A stretch of 64,000 nt of DNA from Spiroplasma culicicola AES-1. GTDB taxonomy: Bacteria > Bacillota_I > Bacilli_A > Mycoplasmatales > Mycoplasmataceae. Numbering within the stretch: the stretch's first letter is position 1; each line of letters starts with the position of its first letter. The stretch is taken from contig NZ_CP006681.1 of assembly GCF_000565175.1 (NCBI RefSeq), positions 868,001 to 932,000 on the forward strand. Direction: 5' to 3'. Shown piece by piece: positions 26,438 to 37,846 of this stretch. The position numbers and the translations under genes are program-made. The notes under the pieces are model-generated. The model was given only the letters and a program-made list of their open reading frames with translations. It did not search any database and was not told the origin of the DNA.

Positions 26438-26877
26438 TATTTCACCTCATTTTCTAAAATATGTCTTAATCCATCAGCACCTAATAAAGCACATTGGATT
26501 CTATTTCCTTGTTTATTAATTTCTCAAAAGGCAATTAATTCATCCAACATAGCTTCATCATAATCATTGCCAATAATCATTGCATGATAATTTGTTAATA
26601 ATTTTAATGCTTCTTCCTTAGTTTTATTTTCAATTTGGCCACATAGTATATCAATTGCAGCTCCAGATATCGCACAAGTTACTCCATCAAAATTTGATTT
26701 TTCAATTTTTTGATGATCATAAATAATTTGGACATTGATTTCATCAGCACATGTTGGTGAATCTTGATACTTAATAAAACTATTATTTTTATCTTCTTCT
26801 AAGCCTTTATGTTCTGGTTCTGTGTAATGTTCCATTATAATCTGTCTTAATTGAATTCTGTCATTTTTATCTATCAT
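26437..26877 (-). CDS. sufU: Fe-S assembly / sulfur acceptor protein SufU
   Basis: SufU accepts persulfide sulfur from SufS in Gram-positive SUF systems. The 146-residue protein keeps three cysteines in expected zinc positions: SPTCADE, GVTCAISGAA and RIQCALLGA. The usual Cys-Gly-Asp motif reads Cys-Ala-Asp here. The ATG at 26877 has AAAGGTGA upstream. It lies between sufS and sufB with a 1-nt overlap to sufB. One UGA is read as Trp. Confidence 0.92.
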
Positions 26878-26892
26878 TTTGTATATCACCTT

Positions 26893-28107
26893 TTAAATCA
26901 ATTCATCAATTCAAGCATCACTATCGTTTAATGCTTCAATAAAGTATTTTAAATCTTTTTTTGTTGTATAAATTCCAAAACTTGCTCTAATTGTTGAATC
27001 AACAGCACTAAAATCTTTTGCTAAACGTGCACAATGTTTTCCAACTCTTACTGAAATATTGTATTTTTTATTTAAAAATATTCCAAAATCTTGAGCATTA
27101 ACTTTATTTACATTAAATAAAACAATTGGTTGATTTGATTCTAAATTATAGAATTTTATTTTATTTGGATCTAATGTTTTTGTTAATTTAACAAAATATT
27201 TTTTTAACATACTTTCATAAGTATTAATTTTTTCAATTGAAATTTTATTAATAAAATTTAAAGCTTCTTTAAAACCTGCAATGGCACTTAAATTTAAAGT
27301 TCCTGCTTCAAATTTATATGGGATTTTAGCTAAACTATATTCATTTTTTAAAATTTTTGAATTATTGCCCCCACCATAAAAGATTGGGTCCATAATTTCT
27401 AATCAATCTTTTTTGGCTCACAATATTCCTAATCCAAATGGACCATACATCTTATGAGCAGAAAAAGCTAGAAAATCAATATCTCAATCTATAACATCTG
27501 TTTTAATATGAGCAATTGACTGGGCACTATCCACAACAACTTTAACATTTTTGTTAATTTGGCGAATATTTTTGACAATAGTTTTAACATCGTTTCATCC
27601 CCCATAAGTATTTGAAACTGAAGCAAAACTAACAAATTTAGTTTTTTCATTAATAACATCTTTAATATGATTAATATCAATTGTGCCTTCATCTTTTAAT
27701 TTAAAATATTTAATCGCTAAACCAAGTTTTTCAGCCAAAACCATTCAAGGTAATAAATTTGATGAATGTTCCAATTCATTTAAAACAATTTCATCTCCTT
27801 GTGATAAAGTTTTTTGCATTCCAAAAACAATTTGGTTAATTGAATGAGTTGCTCCACTTGTAAAAATTATTTCTTCTTTATTCTCAACTCCAATAAAAAA
27901 ACCAGTCAATTTTCTTGTTTCTTCTAAGATTTGATTTGCTTTATAAGCATTGTTAAATAAAGTATTGTGTGTATTTGCAGCAATTTTCACATTATATTCA
28001 TATTCGGCATCTAAAACTGACTTTGGTTTTAAACTTGTTGCTGCTGTATCTAAATAAATTTCTTCTTTATTATATTTAAAATATGGAAAGTTTTCTTTGT
28101 AACTCAT
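26893..28107 (-). CDS. sufS: Cysteine desulfurase SufS
   Basis: SufS is a PLP enzyme that takes sulfur from cysteine to give alanine and an enzyme persulfide. Among its 404 residues are EIYLDTAATSLKP at the N-terminus, TSGATHSIN, the PLP lysine in FSAHKMYGPFG, and the active-site loop cysteine in RVGKHCARL. UGA is read as Trp several times. It directly follows the sufD stop with no gap, consistent with one operon. Confidence 0.95.
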
Positions 28108-28875
28108 TTAAATCATTCCTTTTAACATTTTTTTCATTTCAGTTTCAAGGTATTCATTTTCAAAATTTAAAAAGATTGGTTCAAAGTATCCATTAACAAT
28201 TAATTCTTCTGCTTGCTCTTTTTTTAACCCTCTTGATGAAAGATAAAATACTTGATCTGGGTCAAGCATTCCAATAGCATTGGCATGACTTGCAACAATA
28301 TCATTTTCATCTATTAATAAAACAGGATCTGAATCTGCTTTTGCTTCTTTGTCTAATACTAATAAACGCAGTTCTTGATGAGCTTCACTTGAACTTGAAC
28401 CATGACGAATGTCACTTACACATCTAATAAATCCTTGTGATTTATTTTTTAATACCTCATATGCTTTAATATCCGAAGTTGTTGCTCTTTGTAAATGGCG
28501 AACTGTAATTACAGAATTCTTTTTTAAAGTTTGATTTAAAATTGAAGCACTGTAATATTGAACTCCTGAGTTTTCTTCATTTAAATTAACTGTGATATTG
28601 TCATCACAATTATAATCTCCAAGATTGGCAATATATAACTTTAATTGAGCATATTTTTTTAGATTAAAATTAATATCAAATTTCTTATTATTTTGTTTAT
28701 CTTGTAAAAAGATAATTGTTAAATCAATTGCAGCATTTTCTTGAATATTTATATCCATTTGACCATCAACTGATTGTAAAAGAATAATTGTCTTTTGAGT
28801 TTGTGACAAATCAATATTTGAAAGTGGTTGTTCTCTTAAATCAATAAGGTTATTAATTTTTGATGTATCAATCAT
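28108..28875 (-). CDS. sufD: Fe-S cluster assembly protein SufD (short)
   Basis: SufD pairs with SufB in the SufBC2D complex. The 255-residue product is shorter than typical SufD (about 400). It retains the C-terminal beta-helix core, with CVSDIRHGSSSSEAHQELR, SHANAIGMLDPDQVFYLSSR and the helical end. The N-terminal domain of longer homologues appears reduced. Its ATG overlaps the sufC stop by 1 nt (TAATG). No UGA codon occurs. Confidence 0.9.
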   Translation of the reverse strand: MIDTSKINNLIDLREQPLSNIDLSQTQKTIILLQSVDGQMDINIQENAAIDLTIIFLQDKQNNKKFDINFNLKKYAQLKLYIANLGDYNCDDNITVNLNEENSGVQYYSASILNQTLKKNSVITVRHLQRATTSDIKAYEVLKNKSQGFIRCVSDIRHGSSSSEAHQELRLLVLDKEAKADSDPVLLIDENDIVASHANAIGMLDPDQVFYLSSRGLKKEQAEELIVNGYFEPIFLNFENEYLETEMKKMLKGMI

Positions 28876-29615
28876 TAAATTAACTCCTTAACTCAGTTAT
28901 AACCTTCACTATTGATTTTATCAACAATCTCAACACCCCCACTTTTAACAATTTTTCCATCAATTATTACGTGTGCATGAGTTGGTTTAACTTTTTTAAA
29001 GAAACGATCATAGTGACTTACAATAATCATTCCTTGATCTTTAAGTTCTGCATCATTTAAATTTTTTGACACAACTTCAAGGGCATCAACATCAAGTCCA
29101 GAATCAATTTCATCAATTAAACTAAATAAAGGATTTAGCATTTTTAATTGTAAAATTTCATTCTTTTTCTTTTCTCCTCCAGAAAAACCATCATTAACAA
29201 ATCTTTTTAACATATGTAAATCAAAGTCTAAATCAATTGCCTTAGCTTTAATGTCTTTAAAAATTGCTTGTAATTTTTGCTTTTCTTCACTGTGAGCATT
29301 AACAACATATTTTAAAAATTCTAAATTACTTACACCAGGAATTGTTTGTGGATTTTGCATTGCTAAAAATAAACCAGCTTTACTTCTTTCATCAACTGAC
29401 ATTTCTAAAATACTTTCTCCATCCAATAAAATATCTCCTTGTGTAATTTCATATTTTGGATGACCCATAATAGCCATAAGAAGAGTAGATTTACCATTTC
29501 CATTTGGTCCCATTAGAGCATGAATTTCACCTGAATTAACAGTTAAATTTACTCCTTTTAAAATTTCTCTTTCCTCAATATTTACATGTAAATCTATTAT
29601 TTCAATTTTATGCAT
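28875..29615 (-). CDS. sufC: Fe-S cluster assembly ATPase SufC
   Basis: SufC is the ABC-type ATPase that drives SufBCD. The 246-residue product shows Walker A GPNGNGKSTL (about 36-45), the modified signature SGGEKKKNEILQ, Walker B LIDEIDSGLD and the switch His in VSHYDR. The single UGA (Trp) lies near the C-terminus and adds six residues. GGAGA precedes the ATG. It is first in the operon, with a -10 TATAAT at 29642-29647. Confidence 0.96.
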
Positions 29616-29641
29616 ATTCTCAAATCTCCTAACTAAATTTA

Positions 29642-29754
29642 ATTATAAATAGTTAATAATGAAAAAACTTTTTTTTGTGAATTAAATTTAATTAAAATAA
29701 GAAAAACCTATATTTTTCTTTATAATTATTTTGATAAATGAAAATTCAAGGAGT
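29642..29754. promoter_or_regulatory. Divergent promoter region between suf operon and lipoprotein genes
   Basis: A minus-strand TATAAT (29642-29647) lies before sufC and a plus-strand TATAAT (29721-29726) before the lipoprotein operon. Neither has a strong -35. An AAGGAG ribosome binding site (29749-29754) precedes the GTG start of the lipoprotein at 29762. Confidence 0.45.
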
Positions 29755-29761
29755 GAATAGT

Positions 29762-31957
29762 GTGAAAAAGTTAATAACACTACTAGGTAGTTTGTCTCTA
29801 ACAGCTAGTGCATCAACAATGGCAGTAGCTTGTGGAACAGATTATGATCAAAAAAAAGACGGGAACTCTATTTTAATCAAATTCTTGAACTCTTTAAATG
29901 GTACTGCAGAAATTGACGCGTCTGACGTGTTATGACAATTAATTAATACAGATGGTCCAGCTAACAGAAGTCAATTCTTATTAGAAATGCTTCAGTTATT
30001 TAATGTTTCACTATTAGCAAATAGTGAAACAAACTTTGCTGGTGAAGATAATATTTTAGATGAAGATAATGAATATGTTAATAAAGAACTAGGAAATAAC
30101 TTAATTAATAAATTCAAAGCTTTAAATACTGCAGTCGATTTACAAATTCAAAGAGAAAAAGATGATTATAAAAGAACAAACGGAAAAAAATGAGAGAAAA
30201 AATGAAAACAAATGCTTGTAGATAAGTATTCAGTTTACCAAGAAGACACAGACGATATGGATTACGCCTTCTTAGAAGCTAAATATAAAGCAGATATTTT
30301 GATGACAGATTCTACAAACAATGCAACAAAGGCAATTTTAGACGTATTGTTAAATACAGACAGCTATGGAGTTGTTTGAACTAAAAAAGAAGATGTAAGA
30401 AAGAAATATACAAATTTAAATAACGTAAAAAGTGATAATACAAAACTTATCCAAGCATATAATGCTGATAAATTAGCACTTGATCAAATTATTAACTCTA
30501 CAACAGATGAAGTTGATTCATGAGATAAAAAATATAACAATATTGATACTTCAGCAGAAAATGTAGAACAAGCTGCTAAAGAAATTAAAGATGCTTTAGC
30601 AACAATTACAAAATTGGAAGACATTGCAAATGATGTTCCAGAAGATATAACTCAATGATCTACTTTAGGTAGTGAATCAAGAGCAGGAATGTTAAGTAAA
30701 TCTCAATTATTTTTCTTAAACAAATATTTTCAAACAAATGCGCCATTAGCAATCAGTGAAATCGTTGTTTCATTTTCAGATAATGGTAAATTTGATGATG
30801 GAATAAGTATTGAAGATTTTAAAGGTGATCAAAGTATTGATGCGAAGGCTTTAATAAAACTTTATAATACTATTTCTTCAGATACATCAGGATGATGAAC
30901 AACAGCTTTAATAGATTCTTCATTAGCTACAGGTCTTGCACCAAAAGCAACTGTTAAAAAATATGATAACCTTTTAACACTTTCATCTAGTTCAGAAACA
31001 TTTTCTGATACATTAAAAACTGTTGTTTATGACCATGTATTAGGTACAGAGACAGGAAATAGTATTGAATTAGCTAAAGATTTAAATGATGAAACAGCGT
31101 TAGAAACAGTAATTACTAATCTTAATAGAGCAGCAACTAATACAACTGCTTTCTATGGTACATTAGGCGAAAATAAACTTGTTTATATTGATACTGATGG
31201 AATGCATTTTGTTTCTCTTGATGGTTATAGTAAATTTAACACAACACGAAGTGAAACTGATGAAACAACAACTGATAGTGATACTCTTAAACAATTAAAA
31301 TTATTCAATGAATTTCACTCTTTAACAGATAGACAAAAAGTTATTAAATTAATGACTGATTCAAGTAGTACTTATATGACTGACTTAAATAGTTCAATTA
31401 ATAATGAGTATTTACAATATCTTGTAAATACTTCACTTTTAAAAGGTATTTCAAGTAGTCCAGTTAACTATGATATTATGAGTGAAGTTAAAAGTTGAGC
31501 AACAGTTTCAAGTTCTACAGAATCACAAACTTATTGAACAACAACAGTATTTGATTACTTTAAAACTACAACAAATTTAACTAAAAACAACGAATTATTA
31601 TCTCAGTTTATCATTTTTGGTGAAGGTGAAGAAGCACATAATCCAAATGGAGAAGAAATTGCTATTGCAATGCAAGGATGAACAGTTAATGCAATTGGAT
31701 CATCACAAGAAAATACTGAAGATAACCCTTCTATTCTATTTGTTGAAAATCATAAAAATTGAAAAGAAACAATTGAAAAAAATACTACATTAAATTATCC
31801 AATAAAAACAATGACAAATACTAAATTTAATGCAGATACTCTTTCAGGTACAATTAGTGAAAAGTGAAATCCAAATTCCACTTTAATTAAATATGATTTA
31901 AGAAATAGTATGAGTTATACTTCATACTTGTTTAATACATTAGGAGGTGAATTGTAA
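29762..31957 (+). CDS. Large lipoprotein 1 (731 aa)
   Basis: The N-terminus MKKLITLLGSLSLTASASTM ends in AVAC, a lipobox with the lipidated Cys at about residue 24. The start is GTG with AAGGAG upstream; an ATG at 29738 would put the signal peptide behind eight extra residues. The mature part is long, acidic, Ser/Thr/Asn-rich and without recognised domains. Trp is frequently UGA. It should sit on the outer face of the cell membrane. It is coupled (TAATG) to a second lipoprotein with a similar signal peptide. Function unknown. Confidence 0.8.
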
Positions 31958-33684
31958 TGAAAAAACTACTTAGTTTATTAGGTTCAGTTTCTCTTCTTAC
32001 AACTGCTGGAAATGCTGTTGTTGCATGTACAAATGACAGAATTACAAGTCCTAAATTAGATCCTGATTTAGCAAAACAAATTATTGCAAAATTAGCTGGA
32101 ACTGATGTGGCAAGTATTGATTTTGGTGATTTATTTTCAAGTGCTGATGTTACAACAGTTGTTGTAAATATTATTAATGACTTAATATCAAAACAATATA
32201 GTTATGATTCAACAAATAAGTTATTATCTCAATTAGGGCTTAACCAATATGCAAAACCTGGAGAATCTAATCTATTACCTGAAGATTTCTTAAATTTCTT
32301 TAATCAAAATGCTTCTACTATTGCAGAAGATATACTATTTACAGAATATACAAAATCAATTTCTTCTGGTATTAGAATGGACTTTACACAAGCAAATTCT
32401 TTATATGCTTTAAATCCAATAAGAGAAACTACTGTTAAATCATTTGATGGTGAAAGCGATATTAAAGTAAATATTCAAGATAAAATTTGATTCAATGGTA
32501 AGATCTGAGCTAAAGGTTCAGAAAGTGTTGATGGAAATAAAGAACTACCAAAATTAGAAGATTTAACTGAAGAATATGCTTCTAAAAAAGCAATTTTTAA
32601 AATTGGTGCCACTGAAAGTAGCGCAAATGAAATAACTGCAAAAACTGCTTTAAAATTAAGATTCCAAGATTATTTTGAAAATAAATTAATGAAAGATATT
32701 ATTTCTAACTTACTTACAACTTCATTTATTGAAGCAAATATGTTCAATATTTCTTCACAAGCTGGAGAAAATTCAAATAAAAATGGGGCATATTTAAATA
32801 TTTCTAATACATTATTTTCAAAAACTCAAAGTTGAAATACATCTTCAACTGCAGATTGAAAAACAAATGTAAAAATGGTTTGAAGTTATAAAATTGATAA
32901 TACAGATCAAAAAGCAGCAGCACAAATTAAAACAGCTTTTAATGCTTTAAATAGTTTTATTGATACTTCTACAGGTGAACTAAAAGACGACACTTCATTA
33001 TTTAAATTAATGGAAGATTTTAAAACTAATTTAGGAAGCGAAACACCTATTTATAATGGTGATGGTTCAAATGCTTATGATTCTTTCTTTGGAAAAGAAG
33101 GATTTAAAGGAATAACTATCTATGAAAATGGTGTTAGCATTGGAACTAGTCCAATTGCAAATAAGGCATATGAAGATGCAGTTAAAACTTCAACTAAAGC
33201 TGGAATATTATTAAATAGTAATACACTTCCATTCTTTAATGATACAGATAACTCAAACATTGCAGAAGTTGTATTTGTGTTACCAATTTACATGATTGAA
33301 TTATTGGGTGCAAGTATTGGTAGTGAAAATGATGTTTACAAAATTAATGGAGCCCCTTCTTCAACAATTGATGAAGAAGAAAATTCAGTTGCTATTAATT
33401 TTGGTCCAACATCTCAAAGTTCTACAAGATATAGTGATGTTTGAAATAATTTAAATAACATGAAATATCATTCAACTGATGTAAGAACTATTGCAAGTAA
33501 TGAGGCAAATAGACAAGCTATGATAAACCAAATAAAATATGTGGTTTCTCAAGATACTTCAGTTTCAGATCTTGCAAAAACAGTATTGTATTCACAATAC
33601 TTAGATGTAGATGAAATCTATTATGCAGGTTTATTTGACCAAATTGGTAGATACATTAAATCGGATGAAGACGAAGATGATTAA
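31957..33684 (+). CDS. Large lipoprotein 2 (575 aa)
   Basis: The signal peptide MKKLLSLLGSVSLLTTAGNA ends in VVAC, closely resembling that of the preceding lipoprotein. The mature region is Ser/Asn/Asp-rich and ends in an acidic run (SDEDEDD). No known domain is visible. The ATG overlaps the previous stop, and a strong terminator follows, giving a two-gene operon. UGA codons are read as Trp. The pair probably arose by duplication and divergence or acts as a unit at the surface. Confidence 0.8.
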
Positions 33685-33712
33685 AAACTAAAACTATGTT
33701 TTAGTTTTTTTA
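33683..33712 (+). terminator. Terminator after the lipoprotein pair
   Basis: A 12-bp stem AAAAACTAAAAC/GTTTTAGTTTTT with a 3-nt loop is followed by T on the plus strand. Confidence 0.88.
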
Positions 33713-33747
33713 TTTATTTTGTAAAATAACTATGTGAGGTAAAAAAT

Positions 33748-34158
33748 ATGGAAAATTGTATATTTTGTAAAATTATTAATAAAGAAATTCCTTCAAAAGT
33801 AATCTATGAAAATGAATTTACAATAGCATTTTTAGATGTATTTCCAAATTCTGATGGTCATTGCTTAGTAATTCCCAAAAAGCACTTTGAAAATTTTGAA
33901 TTAACAGATGATCAGTATGCTTTTGAAGTTTTAAAAACTAAAAAAGAAGTTATCAAAATTTTGAGAAATAAACTACCTGTTGAACCAACTGGTTTTAACT
34001 ATATTTCTAATCAAGGAGAACAGGCTTTTCAAACGGTATTTCACTATCATGAACATATAATTCCAAAATATGTCAAAGAAGAAGGATATACTTTTGTTAT
34101 TAAAAAAGATGAAGCAAAAATGACTGATTTAGAAAAATTACATCAATTATTTAAATAA
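33748..34158 (+). CDS. HIT family nucleotide hydrolase
   Basis: HIT proteins cleave phosphoramidate or dinucleoside substrates such as AMP conjugates. The 136-residue product begins with CIFCKIINKEIPSKVIYEN, the typical Hint/HIT N-terminus including a CxxC, and ends the catalytic region with FHYHEHIIP, a histidine triad variant. It is monocistronic: a TGAGGT ribosome binding site lies upstream and a terminator follows. No UGA is present. Confidence 0.92.
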   Translation: MENCIFCKIINKEIPSKVIYENEFTIAFLDVFPNSDGHCLVIPKKHFENFELTDDQYAFEVLKTKKEVIKILRNKLPVEPTGFNYISNQGEQAFQTVFHYHEHIIPKYVKEEGYTFVIKKDEAKMTDLEKLHQLFK

Positions 34159-34186
34159 AAAACTCAATTTAAAATTGAGTTTTTTA
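34156..34186. terminator. Convergent terminator between HIT gene and yhaM
   Basis: AAAAAACTCAATTT and its complement form a hairpin with T on both strands between two converging genes; it overlaps the end of yhaM. Confidence 0.82.
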
Positions 34187-35149
34187 TTTATTAAAATGTT
34201 TTAAAAAGCTTTTACCCTCTTCTGTAAAGATTTTTGAAGTTCACCCTTCACCCTTTACTTTAGATAATTCATCATTGATTTTATAAATTCGTGCATCAAG
34301 TGCATCTAATGAAGAGACAATTACTCCTTCGATCATAATTGGTTCAATTGGTGAACCAAATTCATTTTTACCATGACTTGATAAAATAATATGTTGTAAT
34401 TTAACAGCTTCATTTCTTTGTTCTTCATTTAATTTTAATTGCTCAATTAAGCTTGCAATAAAAGTATTTCCAATTGAAATGTGACCCAATAGTTTACCTT
34501 CATCAGTATATTCTGTTGCAGTTTTACCCTTCATTTCAATTACTTTTCCAATATCATGTAATGTAGCTCCACAATAGATCAATTCTCAATCAATATCTGC
34601 ATAATTGTAAACTTCTTTTAAACCCATTGCTCCTTTTACAAGAGAATAACTATGTCAAATTAATCCCCCAATTAAGTTATGGTGAATTGAAGTTGCAGCT
34701 GGATAAGTTTTAAATTCTTCTTCATATTTTTGCAAGATTGTTTTTGTAATTTTTTGATAAACTCCATTTTGTAAACCATCAATTAAAGTTATCAATTCAT
34801 CATAAATTTTATCAACATCAATTGGAGCACTTATTGCAAACTCTTCTGCTAAAATTCCAAATGTAGAGTAATCTTTTTCTTCTATTATTTGATAGTGATT
34901 AATTTTTAATTGCAATTGTTGGCGATATAAATTAACGTTTGCATCAATTTTAATGAGACTATCCACTTTAATTGTTTGTACATCCTTTTCATCTGCATTT
35001 CATAATCTTGCTTCGATTCTTCCGGTTTTATCCACTAAATTGACAATTAAATAATTTGAACCATTATTACCTGTTGATAAAATGACTCTTTCAACACGAG
35101 CAACAAGTTCTAAAGATTTGATTTCACTATTTATTTCAAAAATTTTCAT
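34184..35149 (-). CDS. yhaM: 3'-5' exoribonuclease YhaM-like
   Basis: YhaM degrades RNA from the 3' end and consists of an N-terminal OB-fold and a metal-dependent HD domain. The 321-residue product shows both: an OB region at about 13-90 and HHNLIGGLIWHS plus CGATLHDIGKV, the HD pair. Length and order match Firmicute YhaM. Trp in the HD region is encoded by UGA. The gene stands alone between a convergent terminator and the E2-like gene. Confidence 0.9.
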
Positions 35150-35210
35150 AAAATATTTCCTTTTCAATAAAATTATTTTATCAAAAAAGCACTTATGAAT
35201 TAAGTGCTTT

Positions 35211-37040
35211 TTAAATTAATAATCCTGGGTTTTGAATTATGTCATTAAATTCTTTTGTAAATTCAATTGCATCTTTAATATCAATTAAAGTAGTATCAAA
35301 GTTTACACAAACATTAACATAATTTGATAATATCATTTCACCTTTTAATTTTGAATGAACTGCACCAACTGATAATGAAATAATTGATGATTCATCTAAT
35401 TGGATTGATGAAGATAAGACATTAAATTGAGATAAATCAATTAACATAATGTTTTTTGCACTTTCAATTTCTTGATTTGTATCAACTTGTTTTGCTATAT
35501 CAATGATTGAAGTTGAATTTTCAACAACAATATCAACAAAACCAAATTTATTGCCAATACTTCTTGCAAGTGAAATAGTTGAATTATTATTATAATCAAA
35601 TTCATCAAATTTATTTAATACCATTTTTAATGCTTTTAAATAAAAAGTATTTAAATTTAATTCAACCCCTTTTGCTTTATAAGGATCAAACATTAAAGTA
35701 TGTAAATGTAGTAATGCTGTTACATCAACTTCAAAGTTAATTGAACTTGTTTGTTTTGAAGTAATATTTACATTTGCTGGATCAATTTTATTAAATTTCA
35801 TTTCTGAAAGTTTTTTATTTAATTGATCATGTTTTTCTTCTAATTGAGCTAATTGTGATTTAATTGAAGAATCATCATATTCTTGATTGATAACTTTAAT
35901 TTCTTCAACTGTTTTTTGCTCAACATCAGAAGGTTTTTCTTCTGTTTGTTCTGGTTCAACTTCAAGAGAATCAATAACAACATCTTCAAGAGATATTAAA
36001 TCTTCATTTTCATCACTTGCAAATTTTGATAGAAATTGAGATTCATTAACTGTTTTTAAAATTTGTGTTTCTCTAATTTCAGGATTATGATTTTCAAAAA
36101 TCTTGATATCTTTTTCATCTTCTAATTTTAGGGCTTTTAAGTTAGTCAATTCTTGAGTAATTGAATCACTTACAGTAATTGGTTGAGGATATTCATGTTC
36201 ATTTTCAATCGGACTTGATTGTGGTTTTGCAAATACATTTAATTCTTCAAAGTTTAAATGAGCATTATTTTGTTCTAAAGTTTCAACTGATTGAGAAGAA
36301 GTTGTAGCTTCATTTAACTGAATATCAAAATCTTTTGCCATTTCTTTAATTGAAACTTCTTTATCAACTTCGTGAGCACCTTCAGCAGTTAGATGACTTA
36401 ATAATTCAAGTTCTTTTGTAACACTATCATCTGAACTAATAGCGTTTGCACCTCTTTGTTCTCATAAATCATCATGGTGATCACTTATTTTTTCACTTCT
36501 TTCAATTGATTGTTGACCAATACTTGTAGGCATTTGGTTACTAAAATCAATTGTTTTAGTTGTGGTTTGTACAATTTCTTCTTCTACTTTAATTTCTTCA
36601 ACTGGATGTTCAGCTTCAACTGATTGTTTTTCATTTTGAGATAAAAATTCTGGTTTAATATCTGTATTTAAATCAAAATCATCAGCTGGTTCAAAACTTA
36701 TAGTTTCACCGTTTTCATCATTTAATGATTCTAAAAAACCATTTTCAGTCAATGCTTCTCTTAAAGTATCTCCAATATTTTGAGGTTTTTTTAAGACACC
36801 TGCTAATTCTTTTTGATTCATAACATCAAAAATTACATCTCCATGTGAAACAATTAATGATTCAATGATGTAAATATTGCGAATAACTCCTTCAATTGGA
36901 GATTCAATTTTAAATCTTTCTAATTGTGTTGAAATTTGGGCAAGAACTTGTCCTTGCTCTACTGCTTGTCCATCTTTAACAAACACTTTTTCAACAATAC
37001 CCTTATATTTTCTGGGATTTTTAAATTTTATTTTTTCCAT
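35211..37040 (-). CDS. Degenerate dihydrolipoamide acyltransferase (E2)-like protein
   Basis: The 609-residue protein is built like an E2 subunit of 2-oxoacid dehydrogenases. Residues 10-75 form a lipoyl-like domain (EKVFVKDGQAVEQGQVLAQI, then IESPIEGVIRNI), followed by a 300-residue acidic linker and a C-terminal acyltransferase-like domain from about 395 (INFEVDVTALLHL, then NLNTFYLKALKMVL). The two key features are lost: the lipoylated Lys position before IESP is occupied by Leu/Glu, and the active-site DHRxxDG is FDTTLIDIK. It is therefore probably not a working acyltransferase but may be structural. There are no E1 or E3 genes nearby. One UGA is read as Trp. Confidence 0.7.
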
Positions 37041-37130
37041 GTTTAGCCCCTCTACTACAAAAATGTGTTTTTGCCCTAAAACACTACATTTTTATTTTAC
37101 ATTATTTTACTTAATAATCTAACTTTTTTA

Positions 37131-37838
37131 TTATTTATACTTAAAAGCATGTGCTTCTACTCATAAACTTGAACTTTCTTCTCATGATTTAGCAACTCTT
37201 TTAAAATTAAACAATTTTGGTCATTCTGTATAATCTAAATTTTCAGTATCATTTTTTAGTTTTTCAATTACTTCAAATAATTCTCAAAATTCATATTCTT
37301 CTATAAATAAAACTGGTCCAAATCCTTTAAAAATAAACATTGCTTGAATTAAAAATCAAATATAATCAAGTGAAAGCTCATCTAATGGCATTAACTTTAA
37401 ATAATCAACATACGCATATAGTAAATATTCACATAATGTACATAAATCATCATATGAATACATTCTTACTCATATGTATTCAAGAATTTCATAGAATTTT
37501 TTTGATTTTTCAGTTTTAAATTCAAATACGTCTAACTTTTGGCCGCTTGGATCAAAAGCAAGATAAATATTTTTTAAATCCTCAATATTAATTAATTTAT
37601 CTTCTGTTTCTTTTTTATTAACCCCTTTAGTCACAAGTGCTCTAACGAGATCTAAAGCTTTTGCTGTATTTATTAAGATATCTTCATATGTATTTTTAGC
37701 ATCTTCATCTAAATAGTCTTTTTCTTCTACGAAATCTGCAATTTCATCTGAAGAAATATTAATTTTTTTAAACAGAACCATAGTATTTATATAATCTATA
37801 TAGAAATCTGTTCAAAATTGTTCCTTTTCATATAACAT
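37131..37838 (-). CDS. Hypothetical acidic protein (235 aa)
   Basis: I do not recognise this protein. The sequence is acidic, soluble and rich in aromatic residues in its C-terminal half, without signal peptide or clear membrane segment. Trp is mostly UGA, seven or more times. The ATG at 37838 follows TAGGTGA. It starts 8 nt after the trmFO stop, so it is probably the last gene of a metK-cutC-trmFO transcript. Confidence 0.6.
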
Positions 37839-37846
37839 TATTTCAC

